A stretch of 64,000 nt of DNA from Micromonospora trifolii (GTDB taxonomy: Bacteria > Actinomycetota > Actinomycetes > Mycobacteriales > Micromonosporaceae). Made by a program: the position numbers and the translations under genes. The notes beneath the pieces are model-generated. The model made no database searches, was not told the origin of the DNA, and saw only the letters and a program-made list of their open reading frames with translations. The stretch is taken from contig NZ_JAKKFD010000015.1 in the NCBI RefSeq assembly GCF_022229005.1, forward strand, positions 62,001-126,000, written 5' to 3'. Below, one piece after another: positions 17,670 through 25,432 of this stretch. The first letter of the stretch is position 1. Each line of letters begins with the position of its first letter.

Positions 17670-17764
17670 CCGCCGATGCTACGTCATCCGGTGCCACGTC
17701 ATGCCCTTGTTGGCATTCTGCGCACTACTTGACACTGAGTGCCATCGACAGCACAGTGGGTCCC

Positions 17765-18703
17765 ATGACTGTCGATGGCTGGTCCACTGAACAGATTCCC
17801 GACCTGAGCGGCCGTACCTTCGTCGTCACCGGTGCCACGGCGGGCCTCGGCCTGGCCACCACCCGGGCGCTCGCCGTCCGCGGTGCGCGCGTCGTGCTGG
17901 CCGTGCGCGACGAGGAGCGGGGCCGCCGGGTGGCGGCCGACATCGCCGCGACCCGACCCGGCGTCGACCTGGAAGTCCGGCGGATCGACCTCGCCGACCT
18001 CGACTCGGTACGGACATTCGCCGACGGGATGCACGCCGACCACCGTCGGGTGGACGTGCTGATCAACAACGCCGGGGTGATGGCGATGCCGCGCACCCTC
18101 AGCCCGCAGGGGCACGAGGTGCAGTTCGCCACGAACCACCTCGGGCACTTCGCTCTCACCGGGCTCCTGCTCGACCTCCTGCTGGCCGGCCGGGACCCAC
18201 GGGTGGTCACTGTCACCTCGGTCAACCACCGGCAGGCGAAGGTCCGCTTCGCCGACCCGACCGGCGAGCGGGGCTACTCCCCGATGGGCTTCTACAACAC
18301 GTCCAAGCTGGCCAACGCCATCTTCGGGTACGAGCTGCACCGGCGGCTCAGTGCCGTGGCGAGCCCGCTGGGCAGCTTCCTGGCCCACCCCGGCTACACC
18401 GCGACGAATCTGCAGACCAGCGCCACCACCCCGATCTGGCGGCTGCTGCTGGGCCGGATCGGCAACCCACTCCTCGCCCAGCCGGTCGACAGCGGCGTCT
18501 GGCCGCAGCTGTTCGCCGCCACCGACCCGGGGGCGCAACCGGGCCAGCTCGTCGCCCCGGGTGGGCCGGGTGAGCTGCGCGGTCACCCCGCGCCGGCGAA
18601 GCTCTCCACCGCCGCGACCGACCCCGAGCACGGCCGCCGTCTGTGGGAACTGTCCGAACAGGCCACCGGCGTGCGGTTCGGCGCGCTGCGATCAACGAGC
18701 TGA
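17765..18703 (+). CDS. Short-chain dehydrogenase/reductase (SDR)
   Basis: A 312-residue protein with an N-terminal Rossmann motif TGATAGLG, the NNAGVM structural motif and the active-site pair YNTSK (Tyr and Lys four apart). The layout matches classical NAD(P)-dependent SDRs of the retinol/protochlorophyllide-reductase-like branch. The substrate is unknown. ATG is preferred to an upstream TTG twelve codons earlier because it matches the family's N-terminus, although its Shine-Dalgarno is weak. It is divergent from a TetR regulator that probably controls it. Confidence 0.92.
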   Translation: MTVDGWSTEQIPDLSGRTFVVTGATAGLGLATTRALAVRGARVVLAVRDEERGRRVAADIAATRPGVDLEVRRIDLADLDSVRTFADGMHADHRRVDVLINNAGVMAMPRTLSPQGHEVQFATNHLGHFALTGLLLDLLLAGRDPRVVTVTSVNHRQAKVRFADPTGERGYSPMGFYNTSKLANAIFGYELHRRLSAVASPLGSFLAHPGYTATNLQTSATTPIWRLLLGRIGNPLLAQPVDSGVWPQLFAATDPGAQPGQLVAPGGPGELRGHPAPAKLSTAATDPEHGRRLWELSEQATGVRFGALRSTS

Positions 18704-18777
18704 TCGCAGAGCCCGCAGTCGTCACATTCCACCGCGCTAGATCGTCCAGGGGGCGAGCAACCACAACGGAGGAACAC

Positions 18778-19128
18778 ATGTTCGCTGCCTATGTCACTGT
18801 CACCATTCTCGCGTCGATCTTCACCGGCTTCGCCGCCGTCATCTACCTGATCGGTCACGACTATCCAAAGGCCCAGGCGGACATGAAGCGCGTGCCACGG
18901 TCGTGGGTGCCGCGGTTGGGCATGGCGCTGGCGGCAGGCTCGTTGGGGTTGCTGGCCGGCTTCGCCGTACCGCTGCTGGGCGCCCTCGCCGCCGCTGGGC
19001 TGGTGCTGTACTTCATCGGCGCGCTCATCGCGCACCTGCGCGTCGGCTCGCGCCAACTGGTGGGCCCGGCCGTATTCTTCGTCACCGTGGTGGCCGCGCT
19101 GACGCTGAATGTGCTCTACCACTGGTGA
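18778..19128 (+). CDS. DoxX-like four-helix membrane protein
   Basis: A 116-residue protein with four hydrophobic helices and a basic central loop (AQADMKRVPRSW). It has a perfect GGAGGA ribosome site 6 nt before ATG. Small DoxX-like proteins often accompany TetR/SDR loci in actinomycetes; their biochemical role is not settled. It starts 74 nt after the SDR gene on the same strand and may be co-transcribed. Confidence 0.82.
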   Translation: MFAAYVTVTILASIFTGFAAVIYLIGHDYPKAQADMKRVPRSWVPRLGMALAAGSLGLLAGFAVPLLGALAAAGLVLYFIGALIAHLRVGSRQLVGPAVFFVTVVAALTLNVLYHW

Positions 19129-19236
19129 ACCGCATTCAGAATTGTCCCCTTCGAGCCGCCGACCAACATGCGCGTCAGCGACAGCGGTGTGGCAACGATG
19201 CCGCGCTGATGTTGCCCCTGCCCACGCTGGACCTCG

Positions 19237-20067
19237 TCAACGCCCTTCGGGACGAAGAGGAGATGCCAGCGGATGAGACCCACCGTCGCGCGCCGGCCTC
19301 CACGCGCCCACCGGCTGCAACCGGGCTTCGTCCTCGGTGAGGATCGCCTGGCGAAGGTCCCGCAGTCGTCGGCTGGGCTCCAGGCCGAGTTCCGCGCGCA
19401 GCGACGTTCGCAGCCGATCGAAGGACGCCAGCGCGTCACCGACCCGCCCGCTGCCGTAGAGGGCGACCATGAGGGCGGCCTGGAGGCGGTCCCGGCCGGG
19501 GTGCGTCCGGGCCAGGACGGTGAGTTCCGGTACGGCCCGGGCGTGCCAGCCCAGGCTCAGCTCGGCTTCGAGCCGGTCCTCGATCACCTGGAGCCGCGAC
19601 TCCTCCAGGCTCATGGCCTCGGGCTCCAGCGTGCCGTCGGCGAGGCCGGCGATGGCGGGTCCGCGCCACAGATCCTCGGCCCGCAGGAAGGCCTCGACGG
19701 CCCGCGGAGTGTGACCGTCGGCCAGCGCGAGTCGCGCCCGACGGGCTTCCTCGTCGAAGCGGGTCCGGTCGAGGGCGCCGGGGGCCACTGTCAGCCGATA
19801 GCCGCCCGGCCGGTGGATCAGCGAGTCCTCGGGAAGCCCGCCGGCGATGAGCTGCCGACGCAGTGCGGCCGCACAGTTGCGGATCTGGCTCGATGCGGTC
19901 GCCGGTGGTCGCAGCGGCCACAGACAGTCGACAAGCTTGTCCGGCGTGACCACCCGGCCCGCCCGCAACAGCAGCACGGCCAGGATCCGCTGCTGCCGGC
20001 GCCCGCCGAGTGGCAGGGGCGTTCCCTCGACCGTGGCTTCCAGCGGGCCGAGGATCCGGAACTCCAT
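19237..20067 (-). CDS. AfsR/SARP-family transcriptional activator (short form)
   Basis: A 276-residue protein. Residues 1-95 form an OmpR-type winged helix (MEFRILGPLEATVEG, then LLLRAGRVVTPDKLVDCLW). Residues about 100-245 form a bacterial transcriptional activator domain (WRGPAIAGLADGTLE, DRLEAELSLGWH, GRDRLQAALMVALYGSGR). There is no NB-ARC or TPR part, so it is a small SARP. Such proteins bind direct repeats near -35 and activate linked genes, often for secondary metabolism. The start has GGAGGT 6 nt upstream. It is divergent from a small secreted-protein gene 150 nt away, its most likely target. Confidence 0.93.
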   Translation of the reverse strand: MEFRILGPLEATVEGTPLPLGGRRQQRILAVLLLRAGRVVTPDKLVDCLWPLRPPATASSQIRNCAAALRRQLIAGGLPEDSLIHRPGGYRLTVAPGALDRTRFDEEARRARLALADGHTPRAVEAFLRAEDLWRGPAIAGLADGTLEPEAMSLEESRLQVIEDRLEAELSLGWHARAVPELTVLARTHPGRDRLQAALMVALYGSGRVGDALASFDRLRTSLRAELGLEPSRRLRDLRQAILTEDEARLQPVGAWRPARDGGSHPLASPLRPEGR

Positions 20068-20217
20068 GCGATGACCTCCATGCCGACCGCACCCGTGTGC
20101 GGCCTGGTCATCAGCGTGCACAGCGCGGTTTGGCGTTTCCTTGGCAGCGCCGGGCGTGCGAGGCAACGAACCAGGTGTCCCCGACAGCACGGGGCTGAAC
20201 GTCCATCAGGAGGCACT

Positions 20218-20589
20218 GTGGAAATCACCAGACGGGCCCGAAGGGGCCTGGCCGCCGCGGCGGTCGCGGGAGCGGCCGCGTCGCTGCTGGTTGCGTCCCC
20301 GGCACTGGCCACCAGCGACTACTGCTCAGTGAGCGGCTTGGCGACCGGCTGCAAGACGTACTACATCCCGTCCAACTACATCAGCCACTTCATCGACTAC
20401 CGGGTCTGTGGTGGCACGATCGGCGCCAGTTTCCGCGTCCGGGACTATCAGAACGGCGTGGTCGTCAAGAGCGGGAACGTCGGTCCGGCGAACTGCACCT
20501 CGGGCCGGGTGCCCGGCCTGTACTCCAGCTACCGCCTGGAACTGCACGGAACCGCCCTGGGCTCCGACGGCTCGATCGACAACGAGTAG
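20218..20589 (+). CDS. Small secreted protein
   Basis: A 123-residue protein starting at GTG with a perfect AGGAGG 5 nt upstream. A Sec/Tat-like signal (RRARRGLAAAAVAGAAAS) is cut near ALA-TSD. The mature part has four Cys (DYCSV, TGCKTY, RVCGG, NCTSG) suggesting two disulfides and a beta-sandwich. No known family. It faces the SARP regulator head to head and is followed by two hairpins. Confidence 0.8.
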   Translation: MEITRRARRGLAAAAVAGAAASLLVASPALATSDYCSVSGLATGCKTYYIPSNYISHFIDYRVCGGTIGASFRVRDYQNGVVVKSGNVGPANCTSGRVPGLYSSYRLELHGTALGSDGSIDNE

Positions 20590-20596
20590 CACACCC

Positions 20597-20641
20597 CCTC
20601 GGTCCGGAGGGGTCGCAGTACGCGACCTCTCCGGACCGAGG
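20597..20641 (+). terminator. Long hairpin terminator
   Basis: A 45-nt inverted repeat with 12-bp outer and 6-bp inner stems separated by a small internal mismatch, 8 nt after the stop codon of the secreted protein gene. Confidence 0.75.
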
Positions 20642-20644
20642 CGT

Positions 20645-20670
20645 GCGTGGTGCCCGACCGGGCACCACGC
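20645..20670 (-). terminator. Second hairpin between convergent secreted-protein genes
   Basis: Perfect 11-bp stem with a 4-nt loop. It lies immediately beyond the first hairpin and 19 nt from the end of the minus-strand gene, so it most likely serves that gene. Confidence 0.7.
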
Positions 20671-20688
20671 CCCCCGAAGGTGTCAGGC

Positions 20689-21132
20689 TCAGAGGTCAGC
20701 CCACGCGGTGCACGTCCAGCCACCACCGTTGAGCGAGTAGCAGGCGTGGTGCTGGTCCAGGTTGCCCGAGCTGGACGGGTAACCGTCCACCGTGGCGGTG
20801 TCGTAGTAGTCGGGGCGGCCCCAGAGCATGCTCCTGGACCGGGAGTCGATGATCATCCAGCCGTACGAGGTCCACACCTGCCGCTCGACCTTGAAATTGA
20901 CCGTAACGCCGGGGCCCCATGTTGGATCGGCGATGGTGAACCGCGCGTAGTAGGTGCAGGACGAGGTCCGCCGCACCTGGAGGCTGAACGGTGCGGGCCA
21001 CAGCGCCGCCGCGGTGCCTGACGAACACGAGCCCGAGGCCTGTGCCGGCGCTGCCGGAAGCCCGGTGAGCAATGACGCGCCGACGAGCGCGGCGACGGCC
21101 GCGCGCTTCAATCTGCTGGTTCCCAAGCGCAT
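20689..21132 (-). CDS. Small secreted protein with Cys-rich beta domain
   Basis: A 147-residue protein with signal peptide (MRLGTSRLKRAAVAALVGAS, cleaved near AQA-SGS) and a mature domain rich in aromatic and Cys residues (GSCSSG, SSCTYYARF, WTSYGWMIID, HHACYS, WTCTAW). It has a GGAGAGG ribosome site. The many Trp/Tyr residues suggest an extracellular ligand- or glycan-binding module, but no family is recognised. It is convergent with the other small secreted protein. Confidence 0.8.
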   Translation of the reverse strand: MRLGTSRLKRAAVAALVGASLLTGLPAAPAQASGSCSSGTAAALWPAPFSLQVRRTSSCTYYARFTIADPTWGPGVTVNFKVERQVWTSYGWMIIDSRSRSMLWGRPDYYDTATVDGYPSSSGNLDQHHACYSLNGGGWTCTAWADL

Positions 21133-21234
21133 GTCGCTGGTCCTCTCCTACCTGGTGGGCTGATGTGTCAATGCTCGGCGTGCCGAACATCGCCGACGCA
21201 TCGCGCGCTCATCGACGGAGGCGCCGGCGAACGG

Positions 21235-21272
21235 CACGGATCCCGCCCCCGAAGACGGGAACGGGATCCGTG
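21235..21272 (-). terminator. Hairpin terminator of the SGNH/lysozyme-like gene
   Basis: Perfect 11-bp stem (21235-21245 with 21262-21272) around a GGATCC core, 13 nt past the stop codon of the large minus-strand gene. Confidence 0.7.
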
Positions 21273-21284
21273 GGCCTGTCGGCG

Positions 21285-24200
21285 TTACCAGGTGTAACCA
21301 ATCGGCAGGAGCCGGTTGGAGAGCGCCCGCCCGTACGCCGCGAAGCCGGCGACGTTGGGGTGCCCGGAGTGGGGGCTGTTCTTCGAGGTGGGTGGCTCAC
21401 CGTCCTCGTCGTCGTCGCCCGGCTGGGTGTAGTACTCGCCGGGGACCCACAGCGAGTTGAAGTAGCCCTCGTTCAGAAACGGCACGCCGAGTTCGTGATT
21501 GGCGAAGTCACCCCGGACATCCACGTAGTTGGTCTTCACGGCCAGGTCGAACGTCGAACCGATGGTGATCACGAACTTGCCGGTCATCTCGTTGAGGAAG
21601 GCGACCTCGTCCCCGCTGAATCCAACACCCCCGATGTCCGGCAGCGGCCGGTAATCGGGCACCTGGTACTGGCCGCCGCTGACGAAGACCTGCGGATAGC
21701 CGGCGAGCATGATCATGGCGTTGGCGGCCTTCGAGCGGATCTCCCGGATCACCCGCTGCGTGTCCTGCTTCACCGAGCCGTTGATCCGATCGGTGATCAT
21801 GTCCCGCAGCGGCTTGGGATCACCCTGCCGCACGAACCCCGGCGCGGCGCAGTTGCTGGCGGTCGCGCAGGCGATCAACGCGTCGGTCCACTTCAGGTCG
21901 TTCCCGCCGATGGTCAGCACGACGAGTGTGGTGTTCTCGTCGAGCCAACCCTGGTCGAGCTGGGTCAGCTCGCCGAACTGCCCTCGGATCGTCCCGCCGG
22001 ACGCCGGTGGTGACGCGCTTCCGTTCTGACTGAGCATCAGGTTGGCGGTCACCGCGCCGCTGCACGCGGCGAAGTGGAAGTCCAGGTTCGGATCGTTGCC
22101 GTCACTGAGCTCGCCGACGGTCCGGTTGTTGGGCGTACCCGGGATCCTGATCTGCCGGGACCACGCCTTGCTGCTGCGGTGACAGGCGTTACGCAGGGCC
22201 GAGTCGTTGCCGTACTGGTCGCTGACCCGGCTGTAGTAGCCAGCGCCCTCGCCGGAGCTGAACGAGTCACCAAGGCCCACGACGAAGTGGCCCGGCTTGG
22301 CGCTGAGCGACTGTACGGCGATGGCGTCGAACGCCACGTCGGAGCTGTAGTTGCCGTCCCGGGTGATGTTTGTCAGCTCCACCTTCGGCGTGCCGGAGCC
22401 GCGGAAGTCGAACACGCCGAGGGGCACCCAGGTGTTCGCTTCCAGCCGGGTGGGCAGGACCCGGTGTTTGGTCGCGATGCCCGGTGCGGTGATCGCGTAG
22501 TCGGCCTGCCGGGTCCATGCGGCGGCATCCGGTATGTGGACGAAGACCCGGGTCCACGCGCCGGTCGGGTTGATGGTCCAGGTGCCGGTGACCTTCAACG
22601 GGTCGTTCGTCAGTCCGTCGTCGGGGTCGTTGCGCTGCATGGTGTGGGCGAACCAGACATGCCCGCCGAACCCGTGCGAGCTCTGATGGAAGTCGACCTT
22701 CGAGGGGTAGATGGTCGCGCCGTTCGGGCCGCCCATCGCGCCGAAGGTCAGCCCGAACGTCCCGCCCTTGGCGTACGTCGGTCGGCATCCCTCCGGCCCG
22801 GTTGCCGACAGCACGTCGATGTCGTCGATGATCCGAGCGCCGGACGGCAGCCCCTCGACAGTGCAGGAGCCGTCACCGTTGCGGGGCGCCGGATAGATGT
22901 TGTACGCCGTCGGCTCCGGCGCGGTGGAGAAGTAGCGGAGATTCTCCTTGCCGCACTTGGCCGCGCAGTCCACCCAGGTGACCGGCCCGTTCCACCAGCA
23001 CTTCAGGTCGTCGCGCTGGCACGCGCCGGCCTTCGTGTTCGGGTACTGCGCCGGCACGTGTGGCGGCATGGACTGGTCGCACTGGTTCACCGCGTACCGG
23101 CAGAACGTGTAGAGACCGTTGTGCCCCGGCTGCGCCTCCAGCTTGCCCCGGTCGTCAGCGGTCACGTACGTCGTCCCCCAGTACTTGTCCTGGTAGTCGT
23201 AGCGCCGCAGCGAGGTGTACGCGAAACCGGTCACCCGCTCCGGGTACGACCAGTGGTTCGGGTGTTTGGCGTTGTCGTAGCCGACCTCGTCGTAGACCGG
23301 CGGGTCGCCGTACGGCACGGTGCTCGGCTGGGTGAGGAACATCGCCCGGTCCGCCGGATAGTCGGTGTTCGCGATGTTGTTGGCCCACCCCACGCCCCAG
23401 GGCTGCGAGCCGCTGGGAAAGTAGAAGCCGGTGTTGTACGCCCAGAGGGCGAACCACCAGTTCTCGATGTACTGCGGGTCGCCGTTGTTCGCGATCAGCC
23501 CGTAGTTGCGGGTGGTGTTCCACTTGGTCTGCAAGATGCGCAGGGAAGCTGCCACGTTGACCGTGTAGTCGAGCGCCACCGCCTTCTGCCGCTCGTAGGT
23601 CCACTGCAGGCCGTCGATGGTGGTGTTCGTGTCGACCTTGCGCATGCCGGTGGTCACCTGCCCGACGCCGTACCCGCAGTCGGTCTTGTTCCAGTTGATC
23701 TGCCGCGCGGTCAGCCGGTCACCCGACGAGATCCCGTAGAAGCCCATGCTGGTCAGCGGGTTTCCCCCAGACCCGTCGACGATGTGCCAACTGGCCTGCC
23801 ACATGTTCGACTCCTGAGCCAGGATGCCGAGCAGCACCTGCGCGGGCACGGAGCCGCCGCCGGCCAGCGGCATCGGCGGGAACATCGTCCCCTGCGGCGT
23901 GTAGGCGAGCATACCGTTGTTCTTCCAGTTGGCCGGCCGCTGGAAGGTCAGGGCGCTCTTCACGGCCCGGTCCGCCGCCCACTCGACCTGTTCGGCGGAC
24001 GGCTGGTAGACCTGCATCGAGCTGTCGTTGCGCGGGATGGCACAGGACCGGTCCGGATCGTAGGGCACCCGCGCGGTGTCCACCGGCGGGTCGGCCGCCG
24101 TCGAGGTGGCACCTGCTGGCGCATCGATCGCCGTGGTGTCACCGGGCACCGTCGAGAATCGCAGGGCCTTCGCCGAGCCGGTCAGCCGGGTGGAGATGGT

Positions 24201-25304
24201 GACCCGCTGCGGGCGTGAGCCGACCGGCGCGTCGCCGGCTCGACCGGCCGCTTCGCGACCGGTCGCGGCGCTGGTGACGACGAGCGCCCCGGTGGTGGAG
24301 ACGTCACTGTCCGGCGGAGCGTCCACCGCTCGCCAACCCGACGGCAACCCGGCGCGTGGCTGACTCCGCGCCCGGGTGCCGACGACGTACACCGTCCCGC
24401 CGGCACCCGGGCGCAACCGTTCGGTCCCGACCTGGGCGGTGCGGACGGCGCTGACCCGACCCCCCGCGAAGCGGTTGAGCACGACGTGGTCGCCCCGGCG
24501 TACCTGGAACGCCAGCCCGTTGGCGCCGTCGGCCAGCAGCCGGTGCGGTGGAGCCTCGGTGCGGGCCAACTCGTGTGCGCGACCACCCCGGTCCAGCCGG
24601 ACCACGGCCCGACCCATCGCCCCGGCGAGCCCGTCCCGATAGGGCAGCAGCGACGTCACCTGGCCTGGCGTACGGACGGCGGAAGTGCGCACACCGCGAA
24701 CGGTGTCGACGGTGGCCGCCCAGGTCTCGAACGTCCCGTCGGGGCGGGTGTCCCGGCGGGACAACGCGGCCGTCTCGCCGGCACCGCAGCCGGGGTTGTG
24801 GTAGGCCAACGACACCCGGTCGGGCAGTTTGTGTACGGCCCCGGACCGGAGATCCACGACGGCCGCGAACGCTCCACCGGACAGCAGTTCGTCGCGGTTG
24901 GCGAACTCCCTCGGCGCGTACACGACAAGCGCGCGGCGACCGGACCCGGTGACGCAGAACTGGCCGATCCACTGGTCGGTCGGGAACCCGGGCTCGACGA
25001 GCGTGGCGGCCGTGCGCCAGCGGTAGCCGTCGGAAGCGTCGGCGACCAGCACGTGCAGACCGGACCCGTCGCTGGAGGTCGTCACGGCCCGGTCGTTGGA
25101 GCGGCGCCAGTTCCGGCCGATGTCCCGCGCCGGGTCGGCGAGCCGATCCGGAGGATCGTCGCGGGTGGCCGGCGGCCGGTCCGGCTCGACCGGGCGAACC
25201 GACGGCGCCCTGGACTCCTGCGGTGCGGCGTGAGCGGTGCCCGGACCGGGCAGCAGCGTAGACGCGACGGCCATGGCGGCCGCCGCGGTGAGGATGCGGT
25301 TCAT
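21285..25304 (-). CDS. Giant secreted multidomain protein: beta-repeat, lysozyme-like, golvesin-like, SGNH esterase
   Basis: A 1339-residue protein with a Sec signal (MNRILTAAAAMAVAS, cut near AHA-APQ). Residues about 50-380 are beta-rich with repeated short strands, propeller-like. Residues about 430-640 look like a lysozyme/transglycosylase fold (ILAQESNMWQAS, GYGVGQVTTGM, then WALWAYNTGFY). Residues about 850-1015 resemble a golvesin C-terminal-type domain. Residues 1020-1339 are an SGNH hydrolase with GLGDSFSSGEG (Ser block), TIGGNDL and SGHPNVAG (His block). The usual Asp three before the His is replaced, as in Ser-His-dyad esterases such as Streptomyces scabies SsEst. A cell-wall- or glycan-deacetylating secreted enzyme is plausible. 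AGGAAAGG precedes ATG. It lies directly downstream of an AfsR-type regulator. Confidence 0.85.
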   Translation of the reverse strand: MNRILTAAAAMAVASTLLPGPGTAHAAPQESRAPSVRPVEPDRPPATRDDPPDRLADPARDIGRNWRRSNDRAVTTSSDGSGLHVLVADASDGYRWRTAATLVEPGFPTDQWIGQFCVTGSGRRALVVYAPREFANRDELLSGGAFAAVVDLRSGAVHKLPDRVSLAYHNPGCGAGETAALSRRDTRPDGTFETWAATVDTVRGVRTSAVRTPGQVTSLLPYRDGLAGAMGRAVVRLDRGGRAHELARTEAPPHRLLADGANGLAFQVRRGDHVVLNRFAGGRVSAVRTAQVGTERLRPGAGGTVYVVGTRARSQPRAGLPSGWRAVDAPPDSDVSTTGALVVTSAATGREAAGRAGDAPVGSRPQRVTISTRLTGSAKALRFSTVPGDTTAIDAPAGATSTAADPPVDTARVPYDPDRSCAIPRNDSSMQVYQPSAEQVEWAADRAVKSALTFQRPANWKNNGMLAYTPQGTMFPPMPLAGGGSVPAQVLLGILAQESNMWQASWHIVDGSGGNPLTSMGFYGISSGDRLTARQINWNKTDCGYGVGQVTTGMRKVDTNTTIDGLQWTYERQKAVALDYTVNVAASLRILQTKWNTTRNYGLIANNGDPQYIENWWFALWAYNTGFYFPSGSQPWGVGWANNIANTDYPADRAMFLTQPSTVPYGDPPVYDEVGYDNAKHPNHWSYPERVTGFAYTSLRRYDYQDKYWGTTYVTADDRGKLEAQPGHNGLYTFCRYAVNQCDQSMPPHVPAQYPNTKAGACQRDDLKCWWNGPVTWVDCAAKCGKENLRYFSTAPEPTAYNIYPAPRNGDGSCTVEGLPSGARIIDDIDVLSATGPEGCRPTYAKGGTFGLTFGAMGGPNGATIYPSKVDFHQSSHGFGGHVWFAHTMQRNDPDDGLTNDPLKVTGTWTINPTGAWTRVFVHIPDAAAWTRQADYAITAPGIATKHRVLPTRLEANTWVPLGVFDFRGSGTPKVELTNITRDGNYSSDVAFDAIAVQSLSAKPGHFVVGLGDSFSSGEGAGYYSRVSDQYGNDSALRNACHRSSKAWSRQIRIPGTPNNRTVGELSDGNDPNLDFHFAACSGAVTANLMLSQNGSASPPASGGTIRGQFGELTQLDQGWLDENTTLVVLTIGGNDLKWTDALIACATASNCAAPGFVRQGDPKPLRDMITDRINGSVKQDTQRVIREIRSKAANAMIMLAGYPQVFVSGGQYQVPDYRPLPDIGGVGFSGDEVAFLNEMTGKFVITIGSTFDLAVKTNYVDVRGDFANHELGVPFLNEGYFNSLWVPGEYYTQPGDDDEDGEPPTSKNSPHSGHPNVAGFAAYGRALSNRLLPIGYTW

Positions 25305-25432
25305 CTGGACCTTTCCTGGAGCGGAGACTGTGGGGGCAGCGTCCGCTGGCGATTCATCGCCGTCGCATCGCCCAGGCATTCGTCGCCGCCGCAGCGCCGC
25401 TCGCTCGGCTTAGATCCCTTGTGGTATGGCCG

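Noticed and set aside
17721..17760. TTGACA at 17729 as promoter -35 for the SDR gene
   Set aside because: No acceptable -10 follows at 16-19 nt; kept only as a possible TetR-linked region.
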